A stretch of DNA of 64,000 bases, from contig NZ_JANTYU010000003.1 in NCBI RefSeq assembly GCF_024806835.1, positions 310,001 to 374,000 on the forward strand, in the 5' to 3' direction. The first letter of the stretch is position 1. Each line of letters opens with the position of its first letter. Made by a program: the position numbers and the translations under genes. This document shows, piece after piece, positions 8,169-17,536 of the stretch. Source of the stretch: Xanthomonas sp. 3793 (GTDB lineage Bacteria; Pseudomonadota; Gammaproteobacteria; Xanthomonadales; Xanthomonadaceae). The notes below the pieces were generated by a model. That model searched no databases, was not told the origin of the DNA, and was given only the letters and a program-made list of their open reading frames with translations.

Positions 8169-10823
8169 TCAGAAACGCGCTGTCACACTGATGTCATAGC
8201 TGATGCCGGGCTGGTAGGTGTACAGATCAACCCGGCTGCTGCCCACGCGCTGGAACTCCTGATACTTGGTCTTGAGCAGATTACGTGCGGCGAAGTTCAC
8301 CGAGAGCGTATCGCCAGACCACACCAGGCCCTTCTTGATTACCAGATCCAGCGAGGTTCCAGGCTTGTCGATGTAATCCGGCTGACCCGGGCGACCACGC
8401 GCAGAAATTCGCTCGCCGACGTAGTTGGCGATCAAGGTCGCCTGGCTGTGCGTGCTCTCGCTCTCCACACCGATCTGCAGGTTGGCGATATCGTCCGATT
8501 GTCCCTGCAACGCCGAGCCGTCGCGAATGAACAGGTTGGCCTGTACCGGTGCGCTGAAGCCGAACGGCTGCACGGTATCGCCGGCACTGGCGCTCACCTC
8601 GGACGTGGTGCGCGTGTAGTTGCCGGACACGAACAGGCGCTTGTCGCCCCACCAATCGGCCGCGACCGGCACGTCCAGATACTTCTTGGCTTCCAGCTCG
8701 ATGCCGTACAACGTGGCCTTGGGCGCATTGATGAAACTCTGCACGATGCCGCCACCGGGCGCGTCGTTGACGATGGCTTCGATCGGCTTGTCGATGTTCT
8801 TGTAGAACGCGCCGACGGTGACGTACTGGCCCGGCTCGAAGAACCATTCGTAGCGCGCATCCAGATTGACCAGCTCGCTGTCGATCAGGAACGGATTGCC
8901 GAAGAACTGGCGGTCGATATCCGGGTCCAGATACTGCTGCGGCGCCATTTCGCGGAATTGCGGCCGCGCGATCGTCTTGGACGCACCGAAGCGCAGCTGC
9001 TGGTTGTCGGCAAAGTTCCAGGTCACCGTGGCCGATGGCAGCGCGTAGCTGTTCTGCAACGGTGCCACGCTGTCCTGGCGTGCGCCGCTGAAGATGTCGT
9101 ACGGATGCACCGCCTGGGTGGCGTCTTCATAACGCACGCCCACGGTGGCGCGCAGGGTCGGCACGATCTCGCCTTCTGCCTGCAGGTAGGCCGCCTTGAC
9201 CTTCAAGGTCGCGTCGTAGGCTGCCGCACCGAAACTGCCGGTGGTCTCGCGCAGCCGCAGCAGATCGTTGCTGAGGTTGTAGTCGGAGATCAGGTAATCC
9301 ACGCGCTGATACTGGTTCAGGAACGGCAACGGGCCATCCAGCGCCAGAAAGCGGAACTCGCGGCTCCACGCGGTGCGGTCGTTGTCCAGATACGCCAACC
9401 CGCCCTTGACGGTGAGGTCGTGCTCGATCGGCAGCCGCCAGGTCACGTCCACGCCGCCGCTGGCGACCTTGTCGTCGACCTTGCTGAAGCGTGTGTAGTT
9501 CTGCACGCGCGAGGCATCGTGCGCCCAGTAACCGTCGAGCAACTCGTAACGGATGCCGGTTTCGTACGGTACATCGCGGCTGGCATTGGCCACCGCCGCG
9601 CGCCACTCGATCCTGAGATCGTCGTATTCGCCGAACGCATGCGAGCCGAGCAGCTGATTGTTGATCAACTGACGCGCATACCACTCGGTGTTGTCGTCGC
9701 GCACATCGAATCCGGCCAGCTCGTCGCGGCCGGCGCGGCTGCGCGCCACCTTCAGGCTGTCGTGTACATACAAGGTGGTCCAGCCGATCTTGTGGCGGCC
9801 ATATTCCCAACCCAGGCCGAGCATGCCGTTGGTGCGCACGTTGTTGCGCGTGGTCGCAAAGTCGTAGCTGGAATTGAACTCCACGCCATCGCCGACAAAG
9901 ATGCCGTCCTGCTGCTTGCCGGTACGCGTGCGCCATTCGTTGTCGTAGCTGGCCACCGCAAGAATGCCCAGCTTGGCCTCGCCGATGTCCATGCTGTAGC
10001 CGGCGCTGCCGCCGACGTTGACGTCCGGGTCGATGCTGTCCTTTTCCTGCAGCACATACAGGTTGGCGTTGTTCATGCTGCGGCCGATGCGGCGGATGTC
10101 ATCACGCGAGAAATTGCCCAGGTCCACGCGGCGCCCGCTCGCGATGGCATCGCGCAATGCGCCCGGCTGCTTGCGCGCACCGTCATCAAAGCCCCACTCG
10201 TCATCGCCGGAGCCGTAATAGGTCAGGCCCTTCTCGCCGGTAGTGACGCTATTGGCGCCGCCGCCCACGGTGAGCGACAGGAACGGCTTGTCCGGCACCG
10301 TCATCGATTGCAGATCGATCACGCCGCCACCGAATTCGCCGGGATAATCGGCCGAATAGGTTTTTTGCACGGTCACGCTTTGCAGCACGTCGCTGGGAAA
10401 CAGATCCAGCGGCACCACACGCTGCATCGGCTCGGGGCTGGGCAGCGGCGAGCCGTTGAACAAGGCCGACGAGTAGCGCTCGCCCAGACCGCGTACGTAG
10501 ACGTATTTGCCGCGCGACAGGCTCAGGCCGGTGACGCGCGTCAGCGCCACCGCGGCGCTGCTGTCGCCGGTGCGCTCCATGTCCTCGCGGGTGACGAACG
10601 AGGCCACTTCGGAGGTCTGCAGCATCGGTTCGGGAATGTATTCGCCGCGCACCACGACCTGGTCGAGTTGCTTGGGCGCAATGGCGGCCGCACTGGAACT
10701 GCTGCCGCCGCCGGCGGCATCGCTGCCGGTCGACTGCGCCATGGCGGCACCGGACAGCAGCAAGGTGGAAATGGAAAGAGACAGGCCCGTCCGCGAAAGA
10801 CGGGCGACAGCGAAGGTTCGCAT
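8169..10823 (-). CDS. TonB-dependent outer-membrane receptor, Xcs-linked
   Basis: 884 residues. The signal peptide ends near SGAAMAQ. A low-complexity Gly/Ser/Ala stretch leads into QLDQVVVRGEY and a plug domain with YVYVRGLGERYSS and EFGGGVIDLQS. A long beta-barrel follows, ending DISVTARF with the terminal aromatic residue expected of outer-membrane barrels. It should import a siderophore, carbohydrate or other ligand using TonB energy; the ligand cannot be read from sequence. I chose the ATG at 10821-10823 because it begins the signal peptide. It is downstream of a lipoprotein gene and upstream of xcsC, all on one strand. Confidence 0.93.
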   Translation of the reverse strand: MRTFAVARLSRTGLSLSISTLLLSGAAMAQSTGSDAAGGGSSSSAAAIAPKQLDQVVVRGEYIPEPMLQTSEVASFVTREDMERTGDSSAAVALTRVTGLSLSRGKYVYVRGLGERYSSALFNGSPLPSPEPMQRVVPLDLFPSDVLQSVTVQKTYSADYPGEFGGGVIDLQSMTVPDKPFLSLTVGGGANSVTTGEKGLTYYGSGDDEWGFDDGARKQPGALRDAIASGRRVDLGNFSRDDIRRIGRSMNNANLYVLQEKDSIDPDVNVGGSAGYSMDIGEAKLGILAVASYDNEWRTRTGKQQDGIFVGDGVEFNSSYDFATTRNNVRTNGMLGLGWEYGRHKIGWTTLYVHDSLKVARSRAGRDELAGFDVRDDNTEWYARQLINNQLLGSHAFGEYDDLRIEWRAAVANASRDVPYETGIRYELLDGYWAHDASRVQNYTRFSKVDDKVASGGVDVTWRLPIEHDLTVKGGLAYLDNDRTAWSREFRFLALDGPLPFLNQYQRVDYLISDYNLSNDLLRLRETTGSFGAAAYDATLKVKAAYLQAEGEIVPTLRATVGVRYEDATQAVHPYDIFSGARQDSVAPLQNSYALPSATVTWNFADNQQLRFGASKTIARPQFREMAPQQYLDPDIDRQFFGNPFLIDSELVNLDARYEWFFEPGQYVTVGAFYKNIDKPIEAIVNDAPGGGIVQSFINAPKATLYGIELEAKKYLDVPVAADWWGDKRLFVSGNYTRTTSEVSASAGDTVQPFGFSAPVQANLFIRDGSALQGQSDDIANLQIGVESESTHSQATLIANYVGERISARGRPGQPDYIDKPGTSLDLVIKKGLVWSGDTLSVNFAARNLLKTKYQEFQRVGSSRVDLYTYQPGISYDISVTARF

Positions 10824-10859
10824 CGTGGGAGCCCTGACAACAGAAAGATGAAGCTGGAC

Positions 10860-10895
10860 GCATCGCACGGCGGCGCGCTGGCCGCCGTGCGATGC
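10860..10895 (-). repeat. Perfect 15-bp inverted repeat between lipoprotein and receptor genes
   Basis: GCATCGCACGGCGGC (10860-10874) pairs perfectly with 10881-10895 around a six-base loop. There is no U tract on either strand. It lies in the 78-base gap between two same-strand genes and may be an mRNA-stabilising or attenuating hairpin that sets the ratio of lipoprotein to receptor. Confidence 0.6.
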
Positions 10896-10901
10896 CGTGC
10901 C

Positions 10902-12386
10902 TCAGCAGGGGCGATCGGCGGTCAGGCCGCAGCTCCAGCCCTGCCACCAGGTGTCGTTGGCATCACGTACGCCACCGATGTAATTCACCTGCTGGAAGAA
11001 ACTGCTCACCCCGTTCAGGCCCTGGAACGCCGGCACTGCGGTTTCGTTGGCGCCGTTGATGAAGGTGTTCTGCAAGGTCGACACGCCGTTGGCGACATTG
11101 TTGGTACCGGCGGCGAACTGGCTGGCCGCACGCGGGTCGCTGCCGAACGCCGTCGGGCAGGCGAAGAACACCGAGTGGAAGGTGCCTGCGGTGTCGGTAT
11201 CGGCCATGTTCAAGCACACCAGGCCATCGCCGGTGCCGCCGGCGGGACGGGTGAAGACCGAGTTGTAGAACGCGGCCTGGGTACCCTGATTGAGCATGAT
11301 CGCCGCACCGGCGCGCGCATTGCCCACGTAGGTGAAGTTGGCCACCTTCGGGCGCGAATACGGCTGGCGACGCAGGCTGCTCCACTCGTTCATGCGGTCG
11401 CCGCCTCCGGCGCGCTGCACCACGATGCCGAACTGCAATGCGCCGCTCCAACCTGCATCGGTATCCAGCGAATCGTCGTCGGCGCCGGTGATCACGATAT
11501 GGCTGCCGTTGACCGTGCCGCCGAACCACTCGATGCCGTCGTCGGAACTGTTGTGGATCTGCACGTAATCCAGACGCGTGCCGCTACCCACGCCGGCCAG
11601 GGTGATGCCCTGCAGCTCGTTGTTGGGCGAGATTTCGAAGCCCGAATACATCACGCGCAAATAGCGCATCGAACCGCTGTTGTCGGTAGCGCTATTGCCG
11701 CCATAGAACGCGTTGGTGCCTTCGACCTGCGCCTGGCACTGCGGCGTACCGGACACGGTGGTGCCCGGGCAGTTGTTGATCGCCGCACGGCCCAGCACCA
11801 CGATGCCGCCCCACAGGCCGATGGTGTTGGCGTTGACCTGGCCTTCCAGCGCCTGACGCGCGGTAAACACGATCGGCGCACTGGCGCTGCCTTCGGCGAA
11901 GATCTGCGAACCGCGATTGACCACGATGTAGTCGCTGCCCGACGAACCGTACAGGGTCGTGCCCGGCTCGATGGTCAGCACGCCCTGCGCGCTGCCGGCC
12001 GCCGGCGCAGTGGCGTCGCCGCCGCGGTCGGTACCGACGTTGACGCGGCCGCTGATCGAATACGCGGTACCGGCGCGCGCGGGCACCACCAGGTTGCCGG
12101 TGATGGTCTCCGGCAACTGGCAGGCACGCAGCGTGTTGTTGGCGATGGTGCCGACGTTGGAAAAACCGCTCGGGCAATCCGCGGCCGGGCCGGTCGGCGT
12201 CGGTGTCGGAGCCGGTGTCGGAGCCGGCGTTGGTGCAGGCGTGGGCGCCGGGGTCGGTGCCGGTGCGGGCGGAAACGCGCCTTCGCCGGGCGAGGCGACG
12301 CGGTCTGCACCGCCACCGCAGGCGGACAACGCCAGTGCGGTGCTAAAGGTCATGAGAAGTGTCTTGCTGCTATTGCGAACGGACAT
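10902..12386 (-). CDS. Large secreted lipoprotein, probable Xcs-associated cargo
   Basis: 494 residues. The lipobox LSAC places the lipidated Cys at residue 23 ([20 protein letters not shown], then SAC). A linker of PTPA repeats follows (about residues 38-65), then a Gly/Asn-rich domain with repeated short motifs ([40 protein letters not shown]) suggestive of a right-handed beta-helix. GGAG precedes the ATG by nine bases. From memory, Caulobacter carries a comparable lipoprotein, TonB receptor and type II secretion arrangement with the secreted lipoprotein ElpS; that comparison is recollection and was not checked. Function unknown; cargo role is inferred from position. Confidence 0.8.
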   Translation of the reverse strand: MSVRNSSKTLLMTFSTALALSACGGGADRVASPGEGAFPPAPAPTPAPTPAPTPAPTPAPTPTPTGPAADCPSGFSNVGTIANNTLRACQLPETITGNLVVPARAGTAYSISGRVNVGTDRGGDATAPAAGSAQGVLTIEPGTTLYGSSGSDYIVVNRGSQIFAEGSASAPIVFTARQALEGQVNANTIGLWGGIVVLGRAAINNCPGTTVSGTPQCQAQVEGTNAFYGGNSATDNSGSMRYLRVMYSGFEISPNNELQGITLAGVGSGTRLDYVQIHNSSDDGIEWFGGTVNGSHIVITGADDDSLDTDAGWSGALQFGIVVQRAGGGDRMNEWSSLRRQPYSRPKVANFTYVGNARAGAAIMLNQGTQAAFYNSVFTRPAGGTGDGLVCLNMADTDTAGTFHSVFFACPTAFGSDPRAASQFAAGTNNVANGVSTLQNTFINGANETAVPAFQGLNGVSSFFQQVNYIGGVRDANDTWWQGWSCGLTADRPC

Positions 12387-12573
12387 GCGGCTGATCTCCA
12401 GGTCAAAAGGTCCGGTATGAAGAGGAGTCGTCAAGAATTGGTAGCGTTCCGCTCACTGCAGTGGCGAGCACGTTCAAGATCCCCGTCACCTTTATAGGGG
12501 CCGTCTGTTGCATTTGTCTTACCACGACACATTTGACATATAGCTGCCACACGTTGGCATGCACTGTAGCGGG
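12387..12573. promoter_or_regulatory. Divergent promoter region with 11-bp-spaced TTGACAT / CTGCCAC repeats
   Basis: This 187-base gap separates the divergent lipoprotein and dioxygenase genes. TTGACAT (12533-12539) and CTGCCAC (12544-12550) start 11 bases apart, the spacing of direct repeats in Pho boxes. I count 14 of 18 agreements with the enteric Pho consensus. An AT-rich TTTATA lies at 12491-12496. No site is certain. Confidence 0.3.
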
Positions 12574-13434
12574 ATGAGCCACACCGATATCCCCACCACC
12601 CTGGCCGACTGGATCGTGGCGCAGGCCCTGGCCGGCCAGCCGCCCGAACAAGCACTGCAACCGCTGCTGGATAGTGGCTGGGACGAACAGGACGCCATCG
12701 ATGCAGTCGAAGCGCTGGTGCGTGCGCACATCCAGCAGCATGCGCAGACACATGGATTGCCGCTGCCGGTTCGCGTGCCGGCGCTGCTGCACGACAGCGA
12801 TGCCGCGCTGCTGGATCTGGGCGATCGTCAGGTGCGCGTGTTGATGCGCATGCGCTTGCCGCGCGTGATGGTGCTGGGTGATTTTCTGTCCGATGCCGAA
12901 TGCGATGCATTGATCGCACTGGCGCAGCCACACCTTGCGCGCTCGCGCACCGTGGACAACGCCAACGGCACGCAGGTGGTGCATGCCGCGCGCACCAGCG
13001 ACAGCATGTGCCTGCAACTCGGGCAGGATGCGCTCTGCCAACGCATCGAAGCGCGTATCGCCCGCCTGCTCGACTGGCCGGTGGATCACGGCGAAGGCTT
13101 GCAGGTTCTGCGCTACAGCACCGGCGCCGAATATCAGCCGCACTACGATTACTTCGACCCCGACGCAGCGGGCACGCCAGTGTTGCTGCAGGCAGGCGGG
13201 CAACGCGTCGCCTCGATGGTGATGTACCTCAACACACCCGACCGCGGCGGGGCCACGCGCTTTCCCGATGTGCATCTGGAGATTGCCGCGATCAAGGGCA
13301 ATGCGGTGTTTTTCAGCTACGACCGCCCGCACCCGATGACACGTAGCCTGCATGCCGGCGCCCCGGTGCTGGCCGGCGAAAAGTGGGTGGCGACCAAATG
13401 GCTGCGCGAACGCGCAGCGCGCATGCCCGGCTGA
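12574..13434 (+). CDS. 2-oxoglutarate/Fe(II) dioxygenase, prolyl 4-hydroxylase-like
   Basis: 286 residues. The iron ligands are visible: H190 and D192 in HYDYFDPD and the distal H260 in SLHAGAPV, with K270 (AGEKWVATKW) positioned to hold 2-oxoglutarate. The upstream motif VLRYSTGAEY is typical of P4Hc domains. The N-terminal 85 residues are helical and resemble the extra N-terminal region of xanthomonad P4H-like proteins. It probably hydroxylates a peptide or protein side chain; the substrate is unknown. I chose the ATG at 12574 over one at 12559. It precedes a TonB receptor gene on the same strand, but with a 178-base gap holding its own promoter. Confidence 0.88.
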   Translation: MSHTDIPTTLADWIVAQALAGQPPEQALQPLLDSGWDEQDAIDAVEALVRAHIQQHAQTHGLPLPVRVPALLHDSDAALLDLGDRQVRVLMRMRLPRVMVLGDFLSDAECDALIALAQPHLARSRTVDNANGTQVVHAARTSDSMCLQLGQDALCQRIEARIARLLDWPVDHGEGLQVLRYSTGAEYQPHYDYFDPDAAGTPVLLQAGGQRVASMVMYLNTPDRGGATRFPDVHLEIAAIKGNAVFFSYDRPHPMTRSLHAGAPVLAGEKWVATKWLRERAARMPG

Positions 13435-13542
13435 CCGGGCAACGCGCTCAAGCAAAGCGCGTGCTAGACGCACCAACCGCCCAGACGGGCGTACAGGACA
13501 CGCTGCGCTGGCGGTTTCAGCCAGCGCCAGCGACGTACGTCA

Positions 13543-13565
13543 CATATGTTATAATATTGCATTAG
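13543..13565 (+). promoter_or_regulatory. Candidate Zur box overlapping a TATAAT -10 element
   Basis: The dyad ATGTTATA-A-TATTGCAT (13546-13562) matches the enteric Zur consensus core ATGTTATA-N-TATAACAT at 14 of 16 arm positions. It overlaps TATAAT (13550-13555), about 58 bases before the TonB receptor ATG at 13613. A repressor bound here would block the -10 element. No good -35 hexamer is visible at 17 bases. Confidence 0.6.
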
Positions 13566-13612
13566 CTGACACATGGGGTGATCAGCTCCTTCGCATCGGT
13601 GTCGTTCGATCC

Positions 13613-15658
13613 ATGAAGATCCAGATTCTCGTCGCGGCAGTGGCTGCCATCCTGTTTGCCGCCCAAGCGCGTGCGCAGTCGTCCGATTCGGCGCTGACGC
13701 TCGGCAAGGTCGATGTCCACCAACATGGCGAAGGCCAACTCACCGCGCATCAGGTGCTGACCTCGGTGGACGTACTGGGCGCCGACCAGATCGAAGACAA
13801 GAACGTGTCCTATAGCTGGGAGCTGCTCGGGCAGATGCCCGGTATCCAGCTCACCGAAACCCGGCAGGGCGCCGAATCGGGCAAGGTCAGCTTTCGCGCC
13901 TTCAACGGCGAGGGTTACCTCAATGCGATCAAGACGCTGATCGACGGTATTCCCAGCAACGTCAACAGCGGCAACCAGCGCTTCATCGACATGCTGTTCC
14001 CGCTGGAAATCAGCTACATCGAGGTGGTGCGCGGCACCAATGATCCGCGCTACGGCTTGCACAACATCGGCGGCAACATCAATTTCGGCACGCGTCAGGG
14101 CGGCAATTACACCGACGCGCGCCTGACCTACGGTAGCTTCAACACCCGCGATGGGCAGCTGGCCGTGGGCCGCGAACGCGACGGGTTTGCGCAGAACTAT
14201 TTCGTCGGCGTGCAGGCCTCCGATGGCTACCGTGAGCACGACACCTCCAGCAAATATGCGTTGGGCGGCAAATGGTTCTACGGCAGCCTCGACGACGGCA
14301 TGCGCATCGGCCTGACCGCACGCGTCTATCACAACCAGGCCGACGAACCCGGCTTCATGACCGCAGCGGAAATGCAGGCAGACCGTCGCAGCTCGGACCT
14401 GCGCAACCGCAACGACGGCGACGACCGCGACATGCGCCAGGTCGGCGTCCATATGGACCTGAAGCTGGCGGAAGGACTGTTTTTAGGCACCAGGCTTTAC
14501 TACAACCGCTATCTGGACGACCGCCAGGTGACCTTCAGCGACCTGCCCACCGGCAATGCGCCCCGCCAGCGCCGCATCTGGGACGAGGCCCAGGTCGGCA
14601 TGCTCAACACGCTGACCTGGCGCAGCAGCGACACGCTCACCCTGGAAGGCGGCGTCAACTACGAACATCAGGACAACGCCTACCGACGCGAGCGCTTCAG
14701 CTACGCCGAGCCCACCAATTTCAACGCCGCCCCGGCACGCATCCAGAACGACGACCGCCATACCTTCGACAACTGGGGCGCCTACGTGCAGGCGATCTAT
14801 CAGCCGATCGAGGCGCTGAAGATCGTGCCGGCCTACCGCGTGGACCGCTTCGACGGCCACACCCAACTGCCCGGCGGCGTTCGCGCACCGCTGCAGCGCT
14901 ACGGCACCATCGAGCAGCCGAAACTGAGCGTGGTCTACGCCTTTACCCCGACCACCAACGTCTATGCCAACTGGGGCCGCAGCTTCCAGGTGCTGACCGG
15001 CTCCACTGCGCCGGCTTACCTCACCGCCGGGCAGCCAGACGTGCGCCCGTCCACCAATACCGGCATGGAGCTGGGCATGAAATTCAGCCCGTTCCATGGG
15101 AGCCAGGCGCGCATCGCGGTGTGGCAACAGGACGCGGCCAACGAAGTCTCCAACATGCCCGCCACCGGCACCACCGTCACCCTGGGCAAGACACGCCGGC
15201 GTGGCGTGGATGCGCAGATCAATGCGCAGCTGGGCGACAGGTGGACGCTATGGGCATCGCACGCGTATCAGGAAGCGAAGATCGAACGCGACGACCGCGA
15301 TGCCAGCGTGTCGCTGGTCGGCCGCGAAGTGGCCGCAACGCCGCGTTACATCAGCAACATCGGCGTCGAATACCGCCCGACCGCTGCGCTGCGCCTGGGC
15401 ATGCAGGGCCGCGCGCAAGGCGATTACTACCTGGAAGAGCGCAACGTGGCCGGCAAGTACGGCGGCTTCGCCACCCTGGATCTCACCGCCAGATACACCA
15501 TCAACCCGGCCTGGAGCGTGGATCTGCAGGTCCGCAACGCCACCGGCCGCGAGTACGCCTACGTGTGGTACGACAGCTTCTTCTGGACGCAGGCACAGCC
15601 GATGTTTTCGCCAGCGGCAGGGCGCCAGCTCTATCTTGGCTTGAACATGAAGCTGTAA
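13613..15658 (+). CDS. TonB-dependent outer-membrane receptor, possible zinc uptake
   Basis: 681 residues. The signal peptide MKIQILVAAVAAILFAAQARAQ is followed by a His-containing segment (KVDVHQHGEGQL), a plug domain (ELLGQMPGIQL, VVRGTNDPRYGLHNIGGNI) and a barrel ending LYLGLNMKL. I chose the ATG at 13613 because the signal peptide starts there; the frame is open further upstream but that part is not protein-like. The Zur-box-like dyad over its promoter suggests zinc-repressed expression, and the His-rich N-terminus would fit a metal receptor. The ligand assignment is inference; the family call is firm. Confidence 0.9.
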   Translation: MKIQILVAAVAAILFAAQARAQSSDSALTLGKVDVHQHGEGQLTAHQVLTSVDVLGADQIEDKNVSYSWELLGQMPGIQLTETRQGAESGKVSFRAFNGEGYLNAIKTLIDGIPSNVNSGNQRFIDMLFPLEISYIEVVRGTNDPRYGLHNIGGNINFGTRQGGNYTDARLTYGSFNTRDGQLAVGRERDGFAQNYFVGVQASDGYREHDTSSKYALGGKWFYGSLDDGMRIGLTARVYHNQADEPGFMTAAEMQADRRSSDLRNRNDGDDRDMRQVGVHMDLKLAEGLFLGTRLYYNRYLDDRQVTFSDLPTGNAPRQRRIWDEAQVGMLNTLTWRSSDTLTLEGGVNYEHQDNAYRRERFSYAEPTNFNAAPARIQNDDRHTFDNWGAYVQAIYQPIEALKIVPAYRVDRFDGHTQLPGGVRAPLQRYGTIEQPKLSVVYAFTPTTNVYANWGRSFQVLTGSTAPAYLTAGQPDVRPSTNTGMELGMKFSPFHGSQARIAVWQQDAANEVSNMPATGTTVTLGKTRRRGVDAQINAQLGDRWTLWASHAYQEAKIERDDRDASVSLVGREVAATPRYISNIGVEYRPTAALRLGMQGRAQGDYYLEERNVAGKYGGFATLDLTARYTINPAWSVDLQVRNATGREYAYVWYDSFFWTQAQPMFSPAAGRQLYLGLNMKL

Positions 15659-15883
15659 CTCGCCCATCCACGGGCTGGGACTGACGCTACATCCGATGAT
15701 GTGCGCAGGGCTGCTACGCGATGCAGCGGCCCTGCGCCGGGTCTGGAACGTCAGACACCGCCGTCGGCTGCCACAACGACCCGGTGCTCGCTGCCGACGC
15801 CTCACTCGCCATCGCAAGCCATCGCCCGATAACGGCAATGCTTGGCGTAGGCGTGCGTTCGTACGCGCCTGCGCGCACGCGAC

Positions 15884-16297
15884 TCAATGCCGCGCAAACA
15901 GGCGCTGGTCGATCCGCAACATCACAAAACGCAACGGCGTCCACGCCAGGCACAGGCCGGCGACAATACCCAGCGTGTCGGCCAGCGCATCGTAGGGGTC
16001 GGCGCTTCGATTGGTCGTCAGTGCGCCTTGCGCGATCTCGATACCGATGCCTAACGCCACCAGACCGATGGCCGCAACCGCCTGCGCGCGGCGCGTGGCA
16101 AACAACTGCACCGCGCCCCAGCACAACAGCGCGAAGGTCAAAAAGTGCTCGGCCTTGTCGCTGTTGTCCGGCAGCTCCGGAATCTCCGGCGGCGGCCCCA
16201 GGCAGACTGCAATCACCACCACGATCGCAGCGATCCATAACCCCACCCACAACCGCGGCCGATGAAACGGGCGCAGCGTCTGCGTTACAGCCGCCAT
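15884..16297 (-). CDS. VanZ-like small membrane protein
   Basis: 137 residues with four hydrophobic helices (for example LWVGLWIAAIVVVIAVCLG and GLVALGIGIEIAQGALT). The motif DKAEHFLTFALLCW followed by IEIAQ and SADPYDALADTLG is characteristic of VanZ-like proteins, which in other species are linked to glycopeptide resistance but mostly lack a known role. The start overlaps the end of the MidA gene by 13 bases, so the two are probably co-transcribed. Its 3' end converges on the TonB receptor gene across 225 bases with no clear terminator. Confidence 0.85.
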   Translation of the reverse strand: MAAVTQTLRPFHRPRLWVGLWIAAIVVVIAVCLGPPPEIPELPDNSDKAEHFLTFALLCWGAVQLFATRRAQAVAAIGLVALGIGIEIAQGALTTNRSADPYDALADTLGIVAGLCLAWTPLRFVMLRIDQRLFARH

Positions 16298-17469
16298 GTG
16301 AGATCGCCGGCCAGAAATGCGGGCGCGATGTCCACATCGCGCGCAAAGCCCATCACCTGAAAGCGCTCGCCCATCTCGCTGGGCAAGGTCAGCCGCTTGA
16401 TCTGCTCGCGCAGGCGCATGCGCCCTACTTCATCGGTGCGCGTATCGGCCTGCGCCAGCAAGCCATCCAGGCCGTTGCCCAACAGGAAACTGGCCTGCGT
16501 GCAGTAACCGGCCAGTTCGAAGCCGGCACCGGTGCCCGCCTCCGCAAGCGCGGTGAAATCCACCGACGCCGTCAGGTCCTGCAGACCGGGCCAGCGATAC
16601 AGGTCTTCATGCATGCGATGGCGATAGAACGCACGCAAGGTGCCGTCCTCGCGCTGCGCGCGATAGAACTCGCCGCGCGGATATCCGTAGTCGACAAACA
16701 CCATCGCTCCGCGTTTCAGGCCGCCGGCCACCGCCTGGATCCAGTACGGCAGCTGCGGCAGCAGCTCGGAGCGGTAGCCATCGGCGAATGGCTGCTCCAG
16801 ATAGCGCTCCAGATGCCGTACCGCCGCGCTCAACAACGCGTCGGCCGGCTGCTCGCCACGCGCAAACTGCTGCTGCGCATCGAGTACCACGGTTTCCTCG
16901 TAGACCTCGCCCTCACGTATCGCAAAGCGCGGCGTGGGCAGCGCATCGATCACCTCGTTGGCGAACAGCACGCCGTCCCAATCGTCCGGGAACGGGCCAT
17001 CCAGCCATTCGACCAGATCGAACACCGGCGGAATCAGGCTGCGCCCCAGGCGCTCGCGCTGACGCTCGCGCAGGTCTGCGCTGGGTTCGAGAATCGCATA
17101 GCGCTCGGGCAACGCGTCCAGCTCCAGCAGCCGCTTCAGCGTGACTTCGGCAAATGCGCCGCTGCCGCCGCCCACTTCCAGCATGCGCGCCTGCGGCCCG
17201 AGCTGCTGCAGCACCGGCGCCAGCGCACCGGACACGGTGGCCGCAAACAACGGGCCCAGCTCGGGCGCGGTGACGAAGTCGCCGGCCTCGCCGAACTTGC
17301 TCGACCCGGCGCTGTAGTAACCAAGACCCGGCGCATACAACGCCAGCTCCATGAAGCGCGAGAACGGAATCGCACCGCCGGCGGCCTGGATTTCGGCGCG
17401 CACATGCGCAGCCAGTCGGTCGCTGTGGGCCAGCGCGTCCGAATCGGGAGTGGGGAGGTCGGCGTGCAT
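16285..17469 (-). CDS. SAM-dependent methyltransferase, MidA/NDUFAF7 family
   Basis: 394 residues from the ATG at 17467-17469. It has IPFSRFMELALYAPGLGYYSAG, the signature N-terminus of the MidA/NDUFAF7 family, then the SAM-binding loop LEVGGGSGAFAE and LFANEVIDALP. In eukaryotes this family methylates an arginine of a complex I subunit; the bacterial substrate is not established. A longer frame reaches 17586 but would run into the divergent pteridine reductase promoter. It shares a 67-base divergent gap with that gene and is followed by the VanZ-like gene. Confidence 0.9.
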   Translation of the reverse strand: MHADLPTPDSDALAHSDRLAAHVRAEIQAAGGAIPFSRFMELALYAPGLGYYSAGSSKFGEAGDFVTAPELGPLFAATVSGALAPVLQQLGPQARMLEVGGGSGAFAEVTLKRLLELDALPERYAILEPSADLRERQRERLGRSLIPPVFDLVEWLDGPFPDDWDGVLFANEVIDALPTPRFAIREGEVYEETVVLDAQQQFARGEQPADALLSAAVRHLERYLEQPFADGYRSELLPQLPYWIQAVAGGLKRGAMVFVDYGYPRGEFYRAQREDGTLRAFYRHRMHEDLYRWPGLQDLTASVDFTALAEAGTGAGFELAGYCTQASFLLGNGLDGLLAQADTRTDEVGRMRLREQIKRLTLPSEMGERFQVMGFARDVDIAPAFLAGDLTWRL

Positions 17470-17536
17470 GCGGGCACCGGTTGCGGGGACAATGCACAGG
17501 ATAGCCGAGCCCTTTGCAACGCCGAGCGAGTACGCC

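Noticed and set aside
8097..12497. A 1466-codon open frame on the plus strand opposite the receptor and lipoprotein genes
   Set aside because: It is a shadow of the GC-rich codon pattern of the minus-strand genes, with no domain, no signal peptide and heavy His, Arg and Ala runs.
13589..13608. TTCGC and TTCGA just before the second TonB receptor as a PIP box
   Set aside because: The spacing is 10 bases, not 15, and the site overlaps the translation start region.
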